Origin: Hartmannibacter diazotrophicus
Lineage (GTDB): Bacteria; Pseudomonadota; Alphaproteobacteria; Rhizobiales; Pleomorphomonadaceae
DNA: 64,000 bases
Assembly (NCBI RefSeq): GCF_900231165.1
Contig: NZ_LT960614.1
Span: 1,796,550 to 1,860,549, forward strand
Direction: 5' to 3'
In this document: piece by piece, positions 25,789-33,994 of the stretch
How positions within the stretch are numbered: position 1 is the stretch's first letter
Layout of the letters: each line of letters opens with the position of its first letter
Made by a program: the position numbers and the translations under genes
The notes under the pieces: model-generated
Seen by the model: only the letters and a program-made list of their open reading frames with translations
Told to the model about the DNA's origin: nothing
Database searches by the model: none

Positions 25789-27575
25789 GCCTTAAGTCCA
25801 TAGGCGTCGCGCAGGGCCTTCTCTATTGCGGCTCGCGTCGCGCCCCGACGGACCAATTGCTCGATCGGGGCCATGGCGGAAGCCGGGGGCAGAGGGATGG
25901 CTTCCAGCTCGAAGGCGGAAACGGCAACGCTGCCGCTGATGCAGCGGAACACCTGATCAATCGTCTCGCTATTCAGAACGGCAGCGACGGCGGCCGGCGA
26001 GACCTTCGGCGCGCCCACCGCGCGCACCATATTGAGGTGGTTCTCGACGACAACGCCGCCATGCGTCTCTATGAATTCCTGCGACAGCTCGGCCGCGATG
26101 AGGCGGCGCTGCTGCTCCTTAGCAGTGGTGCGCTGGACCAGCACACAGCTCCGGTCGACAACCAGCCATTCATCGCCCTTTTCAGGTTTGAAGAAGGGAG
26201 CATGGTTCTTCTTGTCGGCGCGGAACACGAAACGGCCGTCGGCGGTCACAGCTTCCGCCCAGATGAGGGGATGGAGGCCCCGGCCGGCTCTGGCGCGCAT
26301 TTGTGGCTTGAAGCGATTCCATACGAGCGGGCCTGTTGAAACCTCATAGCCCCAGTCAGCCAGCCGAGACGGCAGATCTTCGGCCGCGGCGATCAGCGCG
26401 ACGTGAGCGGGCTCCCGCGGCGCGAGCCAGGGTGCGGTAGCGTCGGCGGGCAGGCCTACCTTGCCGTTCTTGGTGAGCCGCGCCTGCCGCTCGCTGTCGA
26501 CGTTGAGGTAATGCACTTGGAATCGCGTGCGGGCGCCGCCCTTCTGATAAAGGGCGAGAAGCGTTTCCTGCAGCACGTCTTCAAAGACGCCCTTGCGCGC
26601 ATGGACGAAGTCGATGGCGACGGGTGGAGCCTCCTCGGCCAGCAATTTCCGGAGCGCTGCGTAATACTGCCCGCCCAGCACGCTCGTCGGCGTGAGGTAA
26701 GCGATGACGCCGCCGGGGCGTGTCCATCGCAGCGCTATGTCCGTGAACACGCCATAAAGATTGGCATGGCCGTAAAGGCTACGAGCATAGCGGGCACGCT
26801 GCGCGGCCGTCAGCTGTATCCGACCATAGGGCGGATTGCCGACAACGAGGTCGTAGATCGCATGCGCCTGCTCTTCCAGCGTGTCGCAAACCTTGACGAA
26901 TACAGGCACATCGCGGCCGCTCGCCCATGCGAGGTCGGCAAGAGTGATCTCCAAGGCGGCTTGCGAGAGAGAGGCTGCGTGCGGGTCCAACTCCATGCCG
27001 GAAAGGCGGGTGCCGAGCTGTGCGAGGATGAAGGCGGGCTCGCTGCCTGCCAGGCTGGCGCGCATCCTTGCGGCCGCTTCCAGAAGAAAAGCGCCTCCAC
27101 CGCTGGCGGGATCGAGCACGCGCGCCGTTTTCCAGTCAACCCCGCCCTCTGTTGCCAGATCAAGGAGGCGCTGGGTCAATGCGGCAGGCGTGTAGAACGC
27201 CCCGAGGGAGCTGCGCTCCTTGCCGGGCAGGAGGGTCGTGTAGAGGCTAGTCAGGGCATTGCAGCCCTCCGTGATGGGCAGAGCGGCCGCAAGGCGGCCC
27301 ATGGAGTCGGCTAGTTGCTCCGCCGTGGCGTCCAGCTTGCCTTTCGTATTTGCGAAGGGTGGGCTCAATTTCACCCCCGGCGCGACTTCTTCGGCAAATA
27401 TTTCCAGTGCGGCGCGCGCGAACCTCGCAGCGTGGCCGGTGCGCCTTGTTTCGGGGATAGTTTCAGACCACGCGCGCGCCATTATCCGCGCACGGGTCAA
27501 TTCAATACGGATCGGCTCTAGGTCCAGAGCCTTGGGCTCGCGAAGCGGTTTCGGTTTCGACAGCACCACGTTCAT
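25785..27575 (-). CDS. N6-adenine DNA methyltransferase of the BsuBI/PstI-type system
   Basis: 596 aa Eco57I/N6-methylase-type enzyme. LGAFYTPAALTQRLLD leads into the AdoMet-binding motif VLDPASGGGAFLLEAA (near 155-170) and the catalytic VVGNPPYGRI (NPPY, near 245). The C-terminal target-recognition part includes HGGVVVENHLNMVRA. It protects host DNA by adenine methylation of the restriction site. The start ATG at 27575 overlaps the recombinase stop by 4 bp, and its own stop overlaps the endonuclease start by 4 bp, making a three-gene coupled operon. No separate controller protein gene is present. Confidence 0.9.
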   Translation of the reverse strand: MNVVLSKPKPLREPKALDLEPIRIELTRARIMARAWSETIPETRRTGHAARFARAALEIFAEEVAPGVKLSPPFANTKGKLDATAEQLADSMGRLAAALPITEGCNALTSLYTTLLPGKERSSLGAFYTPAALTQRLLDLATEGGVDWKTARVLDPASGGGAFLLEAAARMRASLAGSEPAFILAQLGTRLSGMELDPHAASLSQAALEITLADLAWASGRDVPVFVKVCDTLEEQAHAIYDLVVGNPPYGRIQLTAAQRARYARSLYGHANLYGVFTDIALRWTRPGGVIAYLTPTSVLGGQYYAALRKLLAEEAPPVAIDFVHARKGVFEDVLQETLLALYQKGGARTRFQVHYLNVDSERQARLTKNGKVGLPADATAPWLAPREPAHVALIAAAEDLPSRLADWGYEVSTGPLVWNRFKPQMRARAGRGLHPLIWAEAVTADGRFVFRADKKNHAPFFKPEKGDEWLVVDRSCVLVQRTTAKEQQRRLIAAELSQEFIETHGGVVVENHLNMVRAVGAPKVSPAAVAAVLNSETIDQVFRCISGSVAVSAFELEAIPLPPASAMAPIEQLVRRGATRAAIEKALRDAYGLKA

Positions 27576-28144
27576 GCAGCTTGGCCTCCCCTGGCATGTT
27601 GAACGTCGAGTGCGCGATAGAGCGTCGATCGCCCGACCTGCAGTGTGCGGGCAATATCTGCCGGACGCTCGCCAGCCTCCAGCAAGGCGCGCGCGCGTCT
27701 CACCTGTTCGGCATTCATCGCCTTTCGGCGCCCGATCTGGACACCACGCATGCGCGCCGCGGCCAGTCCGGCTTTGGTGCGCTCTGCGATCAGCGCCCGT
27801 TCAAATTCGGCGAGGGAGCCCATTAGGTGAAACACGCGGCGACCGCCATCGGTCGTCGTGTCGATGTTCTCGGAGAGGGATTGGAAGCCGCAGCCCTTGT
27901 CGCCGAGTTCCTGGACAATGGTGATGAGGTGAGAAAGGGAGCGGCCGAGGCGGTCGAGTTTCCAGACCACGAGAACACCGTCCGAGCCGCACTGTTCCAG
28001 CGCCTCGTCGAGGCCTGGGCGCTTGGTTGATGTGCCGGAAGTCCGATCCTCAAAAATCTTCCTGCAGCCAGCGAGGCGCAAGGCTCGGCGCTGCTGGTTC
28101 AGGTCCTCGTCGTCGGTCGAAGCTCGCACATAGCCTATTTTCAT
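27572..28144 (-). CDS. Serine recombinase (resolvase/invertase family)
   Basis: 190 aa, the normal size of small serine recombinases. The nucleophile is Ser9 in MKIGYVRASTDDEDLNQQRR; DGVLVVWKLDRLGRSLSHL and AEFERALIAERTKAGLAAAR are the other conserved catalytic and helix E segments. The C-terminal HTH is RPADIARTLQVGRSTLYRAL. The ATG at 28144 is preferred over an upstream start at 28183 because it opens the domain. It is the first gene of the operon with the methylase and endonuclease, an unusual position. It may control or move the restriction module, or invert or resolve DNA at the repeats upstream. Confidence 0.88.
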   Translation of the reverse strand: MKIGYVRASTDDEDLNQQRRALRLAGCRKIFEDRTSGTSTKRPGLDEALEQCGSDGVLVVWKLDRLGRSLSHLITIVQELGDKGCGFQSLSENIDTTTDGGRRVFHLMGSLAEFERALIAERTKAGLAAARMRGVQIGRRKAMNAEQVRRARALLEAGERPADIARTLQVGRSTLYRALDVQHARGGQAA

Positions 28145-28155
28145 AAGCTTCTTTT

Positions 28156-28233
28156 GGGACAGAGTTTCGGGACACGCAAGCATCTGAATTCATCCTACCT
28201 GCAAACGGTCCCAAAATTGGTCCTTTCCGGGAC
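28156..28233. repeat. Clustered GGGAC/GTCCC motifs upstream of the recombinase
   Basis: GGGAC occurs at 28156-28160, 28169-28173 and 28229-28233, and the opposite orientation GGTCCC at 28207-28212 with GGTCC at 28219-28223. The flanking bases are also similar (GTCCCGAAAC, GTCCCAAAAG on the minus strand). This is suggestive of a recombinase res-like site or a transposon end beside the recombinase promoter. Confidence 0.45.
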
Positions 28234-28416
28234 GGTGTTGCCGTTTAGCAACTCTATCGGAACATAACATGAACACAAGTGGAAATCTACGGCGCAGAGT
28301 TAAGTTGCTCTCGTCATCGACCAGCGAAGCTAGGGATTCTTACCCAGCCAGAGTTGTTTATCGCCTTAGAGATCGGAACAAGATCGGCGTTGGCATCACG
28401 ATGGAGGGACTGCGCA

Positions 28417-28611
28417 ATGCAGACAGAGCAAGCTAAGGCGCATTGCCGAAAACGCATGCAGACCGTTAAACTCGCGTTCGGCATTATCAACAGCGCCATC
28501 GGCTTCAGACGCTTCTCTCTGCGTGGTCTGGCGAAAGTCGCCGCCGAGTAGACACTCGTCACCTTGGGTTATAACTGCCGTCGCATGACGACGCTGATGG
28601 CGCACCCGTGA
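28417..28611 (+). pseudogene. C-terminal remnant of an IS1182-like transposase
   Basis: The frame reads MQTEQAKAHCRKRMQTVKLA, FGIINSAIGFRRFSLRGLAK, then an in-frame TAG at 28549-28551 in place of the usual Trp codon, and resumes TLVTLGYNCRRM. This is the C-terminal end of DDE transposases of the IS1182 type, missing the catalytic core. It is the only coding trace in the gap between the recombinase and the CapP-like gene. Confidence 0.6.
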
Positions 28612-28745
28612 ACGTGAGACGGCCCGTCTTCTACCCGCATAAATTTGTCAACTCGACAGCCTGCCAGGTCCCCGGTGCGAAAATCACCAGCCATTAGCCA
28701 GCGAGCGCTGTGACGCAAATCTTCATCGAGCGCGATACTTCCTCG

Positions 28746-29648
28746 TCACCATTCGCGCCGGTCAGTCTGGGGCATCATTTTGTCGAAGACATCGGGTTCA
28801 TCTTCAGATTCAAAGGAAGAGAATGGCCGTGCGTCATCGAGCAGAAGCAGCGAAATCGCGAAATCGTACTGCTCGGCGAACACCGTCATCTCCCGCACAG
28901 GTTCTCGGAACCAGACACCGGCCCCATGATCGATAGTCGCCCTGCCATCAATGAGCAGGTCCTGTTTGACGGGAAGCGATGTCGCCGGAATCTCGATCGG
29001 TCCTGACGACGTGCGGAAGAACGCACCGGTTTTCAGCGCGGATGGGCTTGAACGGGCCCAAAGAATGAAACCGTCGCGGGATACAACGAGGACCGCTCGC
29101 TTCTGCGTATAGCTGAGCCAACGCAATGTCGCAGCGATGAGCGAAACACGATACCGATCCGCGCAATGCGCGATCATGTCGAGATCGACCTTGTCCCTTT
29201 CCGGGATCTGGCGGCGGAAGTCATCGAGCGGCATCAGAAAGTTTGCAGCAAACACGTTTGCCTGGTGCTCTACCTGTCCATATTCAGAATCCCAGCGAAC
29301 CACATCCTGTTCACCGCAGCGGAAGCCATTCGGATACGCCGACCGATGCAGCAGGAAGTGGCCGAACTCGTGAGCCAGGGTGAAGTTGATCCGACCCTTC
29401 GAGCTGATCCGGTTGTTGTAGATTATCCCCCAGCCCTTGCGGCCAGCCGGGGCTTTGAATAGCGCACCATCGAAACCCGGCAGATTTTCACCCTGAACGC
29501 TAATAATCGGGTCATCTGGAAATCGTTGCACCGTGTATTCCCGTGCCACCGCCGGAATATCGATCGGAAAACGATCCGCCCCGAACACAGCGTTCAGGAG
29601 ATGAGTAATCTCGAAAGCCCAGCGCTCGGGTGACGGGGCGCGCGTCAT
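28746..29648 (-). CDS. ImmA/IrrE-like metallopeptidase, candidate CapP
   Basis: 300 aa M78-type zinc peptidase. The catalytic motif is LAHEFGHFLLH (HEFGH, near residue 93), with the third ligand Glu in VEHQANVFAANFLMP and the family tail helices after it. The C-terminal half is a probable sensory domain (SLPVKQDLLIDGRATIDHG). ATG 29648 overlaps the HTH gene stop by 4 bp. Peptidase plus HTH repressor pairs control many mobile and defence loci; next to CBASS operons the pair CapH/CapP acts in this way, with CapP cleaving CapH on DNA damage. The pair here is divergent from the CBASS operon, supporting that reading. Confidence 0.85.
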   Translation of the reverse strand: MTRAPSPERWAFEITHLLNAVFGADRFPIDIPAVAREYTVQRFPDDPIISVQGENLPGFDGALFKAPAGRKGWGIIYNNRISSKGRINFTLAHEFGHFLLHRSAYPNGFRCGEQDVVRWDSEYGQVEHQANVFAANFLMPLDDFRRQIPERDKVDLDMIAHCADRYRVSLIAATLRWLSYTQKRAVLVVSRDGFILWARSSPSALKTGAFFRTSSGPIEIPATSLPVKQDLLIDGRATIDHGAGVWFREPVREMTVFAEQYDFAISLLLLDDARPFSSFESEDEPDVFDKMMPQTDRREW

Positions 29649-29968
29649 TCGTCGTCACCCAACAGGTCAGCCATGCGTCGAATCTTGTCTTTGGTAGCGG
29701 CGTCCATTTTTCTGTATTTGCGAAAAAAAGCGTTGTCTGTGGCGTCTTCGACGCCGACCTTCTCGGTCGTGTCGATAAGGTAGTCAGCCGTGACACCGAG
29801 AACCGCCGCAATCTTTGCAACCTTATCGGCCGAGGGGCGGGGCGGATTCTTGTTCTCGAGCTCCCAAATGTAGCTTTTGCTCGATTCAGCGAGTTCAGCG
29901 AGTTTGTCGAGGGTGTAGCCCTTCGCCTTTCGCAGATCCCGGATCTTGTCGCCTAGTGGCGTCGACAC
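29645..29968 (-). CDS. XRE family repressor, candidate CapH
   Basis: 107 aa. HTH helices LGDKIRDLRKAKGYTLDKLA and AESSKSYIWELENKNPPRPS lead into AVLGVTADYLIDTTEKVGVE, the common end of this XRE group, and a C-terminal helical tail (FFRKYRKMDAATKDKIRRMA) that could be the dimerisation and cleavage region. The start is a GTG at 29968 preceded by GGAGAG. It precedes the metallopeptidase in one coupled operon and is divergent from DUF2188 and CBASS genes. Direct repeats in the intergenic region (29999-30072) are likely its binding sites. Substrate of the peptidase by analogy. Confidence 0.85.
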   Translation of the reverse strand: MSTPLGDKIRDLRKAKGYTLDKLAELAESSKSYIWELENKNPPRPSADKVAKIAAVLGVTADYLIDTTEKVGVEDATDNAFFRKYRKMDAATKDKIRRMADLLGDDE

Positions 29969-29998
29969 GTCATGCTCTCCATACTCCAAATCATCTCT

Positions 29999-30072
29999 GT
30001 TCAGAGTAGCGATATATGTGGTCCTTGACAACGCGCATTTCGCCTCCCATATTAAGTTCGGAGTAGCGGTAT
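29999..30072 (+). promoter_or_regulatory. Divergent control region with paired operator repeats
   Basis: GTTCAGAGTAGCGATAT (29999-30015) and GTTCGGAGTAGCGGTAT (30056-30072) differ at two positions. They bracket a good promoter: TTGACA (30025-30030), 17 bp, CATATT (30048-30053), reading toward DUF2188 and, behind it, the CBASS genes. Binding of the XRE protein at both would block the promoter. Confidence 0.6.
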
Positions 30073-30106
30073 TTTTTATTTTATCACCCTGAGGAAGGAT
30101 CAAGAT

Positions 30107-30346
30107 ATGGCGGATAAGCGCGGACCAGATACCCATCATGTAGTGCCAAACCACGATGGTGGCTGGGATGTTAAGCGTGGCGGCGGTGAGCGCGCCTCGG
30201 GACATTTCGATAGGAAGCAAGATGCAATCGACTACGGCCGGCAGGTGAGCCGCAATCAGGAAACCGAACTGCGCATCCATAACAAGGATGGCCGCATCGG
30301 CCAGAGCGACAGCCACGGGCGCGATCCCAATCCGCCGAAGGGCTGA
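30107..30346 (+). CDS. DUF2188 domain protein
   Basis: 79 aa, basic and hydrophilic, with the DUF2188 pattern: THHVVPNHDGGWDVKRGGGE (HHV-P-GGW core), ASGHFDRKQDAIDYGRQVSR and IHNKDGRIGQSDSHGRDPNP. ATG 30107 has GAGGAAGGAT upstream. DUF2188 proteins are small, widespread and of unknown function. It has its own strong terminator (30352-30382), so most transcripts should end before the CBASS operon, but readthrough would link it to CBASS control. It may be a bystander, a co-regulated accessory, or a nucleic-acid-binding small protein. Confidence 0.8.
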   Translation: MADKRGPDTHHVVPNHDGGWDVKRGGGERASGHFDRKQDAIDYGRQVSRNQETELRIHNKDGRIGQSDSHGRDPNPPKG

Positions 30347-30351
30347 CCGCC

Positions 30352-30382
30352 AACGCCGCGCCTGTCCAGGCGCGGCGTTTTT
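30352..30382 (+). terminator. Rho-independent terminator between DUF2188 and CBASS
   Basis: AACGCCGCGCCTG and CAGGCGCGGCGTT pair perfectly around a 2-base centre, followed by a run of T. It should limit transcription into the CBASS operon from the promoter at 30025, acting as an attenuator if readthrough is regulated. Confidence 0.8.
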
Positions 30383-30429
30383 ATGAGGCACATTCAACCA
30401 CCGCCGCAGGCGGCACGAGGCAAACGAAG

Positions 30430-31353
30430 ATGCAAAAGCTGACGGCGGTGCAGAACGAGGATTTCAACCAACCAAAGGGTATCCAGCGCGCACGCCGGCT
30501 TCCCGATCCCGCGCTCGGAGCCTTGTGGAATTCGATCATCCTAGATGAGCGCATGAAGGCCCAGCTCCTCTCGCAGGCGATGCTGAACTTCACGATGCGC
30601 GGAAAGGTCGACCGTAGTGTCATTCCGTTACACGGCGTGATTCTGCTGGTCGGGCCGCCCGGAACTGGCAAGACCTCTCTTGCTCGGGGGTTGGCGCATC
30701 GTATCGCCGAAACATTTCCGGGCGGCGGGTTCCGCCTGCTCGAAGTCGAGCCGCACGCGCTTACCAGTTCGGCAATGGGCAAGACCCAGCGTGCGGTATC
30801 GGAGCTGTTCTCACAGTCGATCGCCGAAGCCGCCGCCGCGGGACCGACGATTGTGCTCCTCGATGAAGTCGAGACGCTTGCCGCCGACCGGTCAAAAATG
30901 AGCCTGGAGGCCAATCCGATCGATATCCACCGCGCGACTGACGCTGTGCTCGTTCAGCTCGATGCGCTGGCCGAGCGGCATCCGAACCTGTTGTTCCTTG
31001 CCACCAGCAACTTTCCCCAGGCGGTCGATGCGGCCTTCACCTCGCGCTGTGACTTGGTCGTCCATGTGCCGCTGCCCGATCGGGAAGCGTGCGGGCTTAT
31101 CCTGAAGGATTGCCTGACCGGCCTCAGCAAGACCTACCCGGCGATAGCGAAATTGCCCAACTCGCCGGGTTTCGACCGCTGCGCAGCCGAATGCGTCGGG
31201 CTCGACGGACGCGCCATCCGCAAGATGGTGGCCAACGCTTTGGCCAGCAGCCCGCAAACGGCCATGAATCCGGAACGTGTGACGATCGAAGATCTGTTTG
31301 CTGCGGCACGGGCCGCCAAGTCGGGCCGTATTTCGGGAGGCAAGGCGTCATGA
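30430..31353 (+). CDS. TRIP13/Pch2-like AAA+ ATPase of type III CBASS (Cap6)
   Basis: 307 aa AAA+ ATPase: Walker A GPPGTGKTSLARGLA (near residue 75), Walker B TIVLLDEVETLAADR (near 140), sensor LLFLATSNFPQAVDAAF, and arginine-finger/C-terminal helices. The MGKTQRAVSELFSQS pore-loop region and overall pattern are those of Pch2/TRIP13, which remodels HORMA proteins. In CBASS type III the TRIP13-like protein (Cap6) opens the HORMA regulator and so turns off the CD-NTase. Here it is the first gene of the operon and overlaps the next gene by 4 bp. ATG 30430 follows ACGAGGCAAACGAAG. Confidence 0.88.
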   Translation: MQKLTAVQNEDFNQPKGIQRARRLPDPALGALWNSIILDERMKAQLLSQAMLNFTMRGKVDRSVIPLHGVILLVGPPGTGKTSLARGLAHRIAETFPGGGFRLLEVEPHALTSSAMGKTQRAVSELFSQSIAEAAAAGPTIVLLDEVETLAADRSKMSLEANPIDIHRATDAVLVQLDALAERHPNLLFLATSNFPQAVDAAFTSRCDLVVHVPLPDREACGLILKDCLTGLSKTYPAIAKLPNSPGFDRCAAECVGLDGRAIRKMVANALASSPQTAMNPERVTIEDLFAAARAAKSGRISGGKAS

Positions 31354-31826
31354 GCACCGTTGCCAGCCGCACATTCAAGAGCACGCCCGAGCGCGACGCC
31401 TCACGGACCTGGACGGCGATCGTCGATCTATTGACTCAGGGCAATGCCGGAGATGCACGGACGGAGCTTCTTGCCGTCTCCGGTGTCGCCGCCAGTGTGA
31501 TCTCTGATCAGGCGCCGAAGTATGCCGCCATCACGGTGACCTGCGATGGTCCACGCACGCGGATCTATTGCCTCTATGACGATGACGCCATCGAGGGTTC
31601 CGGTGCGAACGAAGACGCCCTTGGCTTTGACCCGCTGAAAGGGGACTGGCGGGTGTCGCTGCCTTGCTTGGCTGACGATCTCGCATGGGTCCAGGGCGCG
31701 CTCAAGAAGCACAGCACCCGCATCACGGCGCGCGATCTCGATGCGGCTGTCTCCAGCGCCGACGGGGCGGCGACCGCGAAATCACAGACCCTTGTGTTCG
31801 ATCCGAAAGGGTTTCTGGGCTCATGA
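31350..31826 (+). CDS. Unrecognised protein between TRIP13 and HORMA in the CBASS operon
   Basis: 158 aa from ATG 31350 (ATGA overlap with the TRIP13 stop), ending in a 4-bp overlap with the HORMA start. I know no family for it. It starts [20 protein letters not shown], has a helical first half ([20 protein letters not shown]), then strands ([40 protein letters not shown]) and a helix ([20 protein letters not shown]). No membrane segment or catalytic motif is visible. Tight coupling on both sides points to an obligate CBASS component, for example a second, diverged HORMA-like partner as found in two-HORMA systems, or an adaptor between ATPase and HORMA. Confidence 0.75.
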   Translation: MSTVASRTFKSTPERDASRTWTAIVDLLTQGNAGDARTELLAVSGVAASVISDQAPKYAAITVTCDGPRTRIYCLYDDDAIEGSGANEDALGFDPLKGDWRVSLPCLADDLAWVQGALKKHSTRITARDLDAAVSSADGAATAKSQTLVFDPKGFLGS

Positions 31827-32323
31827 CCAACGTCGCCGTCAACACTTATACCCACTCTGTCACCTATGTGGCGGACAACATTCTCAAAAGCTTGAAGGAT
31901 ATCATCCGCCTTGTGGGCCTCGATCCAACCGAGTTTGTCGGCGACTGGGAATTGCACATGCGCGGTGTCCAGACCTGGCTGAACACAGGCGACCTCGAAA
32001 CCGTAAAGCTGGAAATCTACAATCCGAAAACGGACGCGCTGATTTTCCGGTGGGACATCGACATCGCCTACGGCTGGTCCGGCGGCGACGGCAGCTTCTG
32101 GACGGATACTGAACAGCTCAAATACGCCATCAGAAAGGCGGGGCTGGTTCCGAGCGAGGCGCGGTATCGACTCCTTCTTCAAAGCAAGCCTGGCCGTCCC
32201 GACGTGGCCGGTTGGAGCAAGGCGAGCGGCCGCTCGACGGAGGGCATGGTTCGCCAAAGCCTCGGGACGACCGTCGAGCACAGCGGCCTCGGCGCCAGCA
32301 CATCTTATCTGAGGAGAGCCTGA
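31823..32323 (+). CDS. CBASS HORMA-domain regulator (Cap7-like, HORMA-1 family)
   Basis: 166 aa resembling bacterial HORMA family 1: [20 protein letters not shown] opens the fold, [20 protein letters not shown] follows, and [21 protein letters not shown] plus [17 protein letters not shown] form the C-terminal safety-belt region. HORMA regulators bind closure-motif peptides, then bind and activate the CD-NTase; TRIP13 reverses this. The ATG at 31823 overlaps the previous stop by 4 bp, and the stop shares a base with the CD-NTase start (TGATG). The arrangement is that of type III CBASS, with regulator and synthase coupled. Confidence 0.85.
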   Translation: MTNVAVNTYTHSVTYVADNILKSLKDIIRLVGLDPTEFVGDWELHMRGVQTWLNTGDLETVKLEIYNPKTDALIFRWDIDIAYGWSGGDGSFWTDTEQLKYAIRKAGLVPSEARYRLLLQSKPGRPDVAGWSKASGRSTEGMVRQSLGTTVEHSGLGASTSYLRRA

Positions 32324-33219
32324 TGCTCACGATCGACGAAGCGTTTCGCAAATTCAAAAGCCGCCTGGAGTTGAACGATCGAGAGCAGGCAAACGCCTCG
32401 GCGCGCCAGAAAGAGGTCCGGGATTATCTCGACACCAAGTTCAAGATCGATCGGAGTTTCCTGACCGGATCCTATGCCCGCTGGACCAAGACGAAGCCGT
32501 TGAAGGACGTCGACATATTCTTCGTCTTGAAATCCTCAGAGGATCACTACCGCTCGAAGGCGCCGTCTGTGGTGTTGACCGACTTTCACAATGCCCTCGT
32601 CGAAAAATATGGTGACAAGGCCAGGAAGCAGAACCGCTCAATCAACGTCGATTTCGGCGTGAAGGCCGATGCCGAGGACAATACCGATTACCGCGTCATC
32701 AGCGTCGATGTCGTCCCTGCGTTCGACAAGGATGACGACTTCGAGATTCCCGACAACGAACTCGGCAAGTGGATTGGGACCAACCCTCAGACCCATGCAG
32801 CGGAGGCCACCGCCGCGCACCAGGCCTATTCCAACGAATGGAAGGGACTCGTGCGGATGGTGAAATATTGGAACAATAATCCCAAGCATGGCGAGAAGCC
32901 GGTGAAGCCTTCGTTCTTGATCGAAGTGATGGCAATGCAATGCCTTTATGGCGGCTGGGGTGGCAGCTTTGACCGGGAGATCCAGGGATTCTTTGCGACG
33001 CTCGCGGCCCGGATCTTCGATGAGTGGCCCGACCCCGCCGGCCTTGGCCCGCCGATCAGCAACGGCATGGACACCGCGCGGAAGACGCGGGCGCGCGATC
33101 TTCTGCTCGCGGCAGAACGCGAAGCAACTCTTGCAATCGACCATGTCCGCCGCGGCCGGAACGGCCAGGCGTTGCGCGCCTGGCGTGAATTATTTGGCCC
33201 GAAATTTCCGCTGTCGTAA
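32323..33219 (+). CDS. CBASS CD-NTase (cyclic oligonucleotide synthase)
   Basis: 298 aa nucleotidyltransferase of the cGAS/DncV-like group. The signature [20 protein letters not shown] gives G-S and the DxD metal pair; the third acidic residue is in [12 protein letters not shown]. The C-terminal helical OAS1-like part includes [20 protein letters not shown] and [14 protein letters not shown]. It should make a cyclic di- or trinucleotide on phage sensing; linkage to HORMA suggests a CdnC or CdnD clade member. TGATG overlap with HORMA. The product cannot be predicted from the sequence alone. Confidence 0.9.
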   Translation: MLTIDEAFRKFKSRLELNDREQANASARQKEVRDYLDTKFKIDRSFLTGSYARWTKTKPLKDVDIFFVLKSSEDHYRSKAPSVVLTDFHNALVEKYGDKARKQNRSINVDFGVKADAEDNTDYRVISVDVVPAFDKDDDFEIPDNELGKWIGTNPQTHAAEATAAHQAYSNEWKGLVRMVKYWNNNPKHGEKPVKPSFLIEVMAMQCLYGGWGGSFDREIQGFFATLAARIFDEWPDPAGLGPPISNGMDTARKTRARDLLLAAEREATLAIDHVRRGRNGQALRAWRELFGPKFPLS

Positions 33220-33252
33220 CGGTAGCCAACAGAAACTCAGTGAGGTTTGCCG

Positions 33253-33978
33253 ATGTCGGAATGGTCCTTGTCCCAGCTTCTCTCCTCGTTGCATGAAGAT
33301 ATTCAGCAGCGCCTCGCGACCGTCCGGAAATCGTTCAACCATCCGGGGACGAAGGGCGATGCCAGCGAGAATGTCTGGATCAGCATGTTGGAGACGTATT
33401 TGCCGAAGCGCTATCAGGCCGCCAAGGCGCATGTGGTCGATAGCTTGGGAAACTTCAGCCAACAGATCGATGTCGTGATCTTCGATCGCCAGTATTCGCC
33501 GTTCATCTTCACCTATGAGAACGAGACAATCATCCCGGCCGAAAGCGTCTACGCCGTTTTCGAGGCAAAGCAGACGGCGGACGCTAGCTTGGTCGCCTAC
33601 GCGCAGGAAAAGATTGCAAGCGTCAGACGCCTCCACCGCACGAGCCTTCCGATTCCATACGCCCACGGCGTCTATCCGGCGAAACCCTTGATCCCGATCC
33701 TAGGCGGCCTCCTGACCTTTGAAAGCGAATGGAGCCCCGCGCTCGGAGCCTCATTTGAGAAATCCCTGGTAGCCAATATCGGCGACGGGCGGCTCGATAT
33801 GGGTTGTGTCGCGTCGCACGGCCATTTCTTCTTCGATCAAGCCGTATCGAGCTATAAGTTCGTCAACGAGAACAAGCCGGCGACGGCGTTCTTGTTCAAG
33901 TTGATATCGCAGCTTCAGTTTAGCGGCACCGTACCAATGATCGATGTCGAAGCTTACGGTCAGTGGCTTACGAAATGA
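33253..33978 (+). CDS. DUF6602 nuclease-like protein, candidate CBASS effector
   Basis: 241 aa, DUF6602 family. The pattern NVWISMLETYLPKRYQAAKA, SQQIDVVIFDRQYSPF, then VYAVFEAKQTADASL fits the PD-(D/E)XK nuclease fold (Asp in QIDVV, Glu-x-Lys in FEAK). ATG 33253 has GAGG seven bases upstream; a TTG at 33247 is possible. In known type III CBASS the effector is usually NucC or a membrane protein; here this nuclease-like protein occupies the effector position, 33 bp after the CD-NTase. It may be activated by the second messenger, but lacks a recognisable ligand domain, so it may bind ligand within its own fold. Confidence 0.75.
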   Translation: MSEWSLSQLLSSLHEDIQQRLATVRKSFNHPGTKGDASENVWISMLETYLPKRYQAAKAHVVDSLGNFSQQIDVVIFDRQYSPFIFTYENETIIPAESVYAVFEAKQTADASLVAYAQEKIASVRRLHRTSLPIPYAHGVYPAKPLIPILGGLLTFESEWSPALGASFEKSLVANIGDGRLDMGCVASHGHFFFDQAVSSYKFVNENKPATAFLFKLISQLQFSGTVPMIDVEAYGQWLTK

Positions 33979-33994
33979 CTTGATGGGGTTGGCG

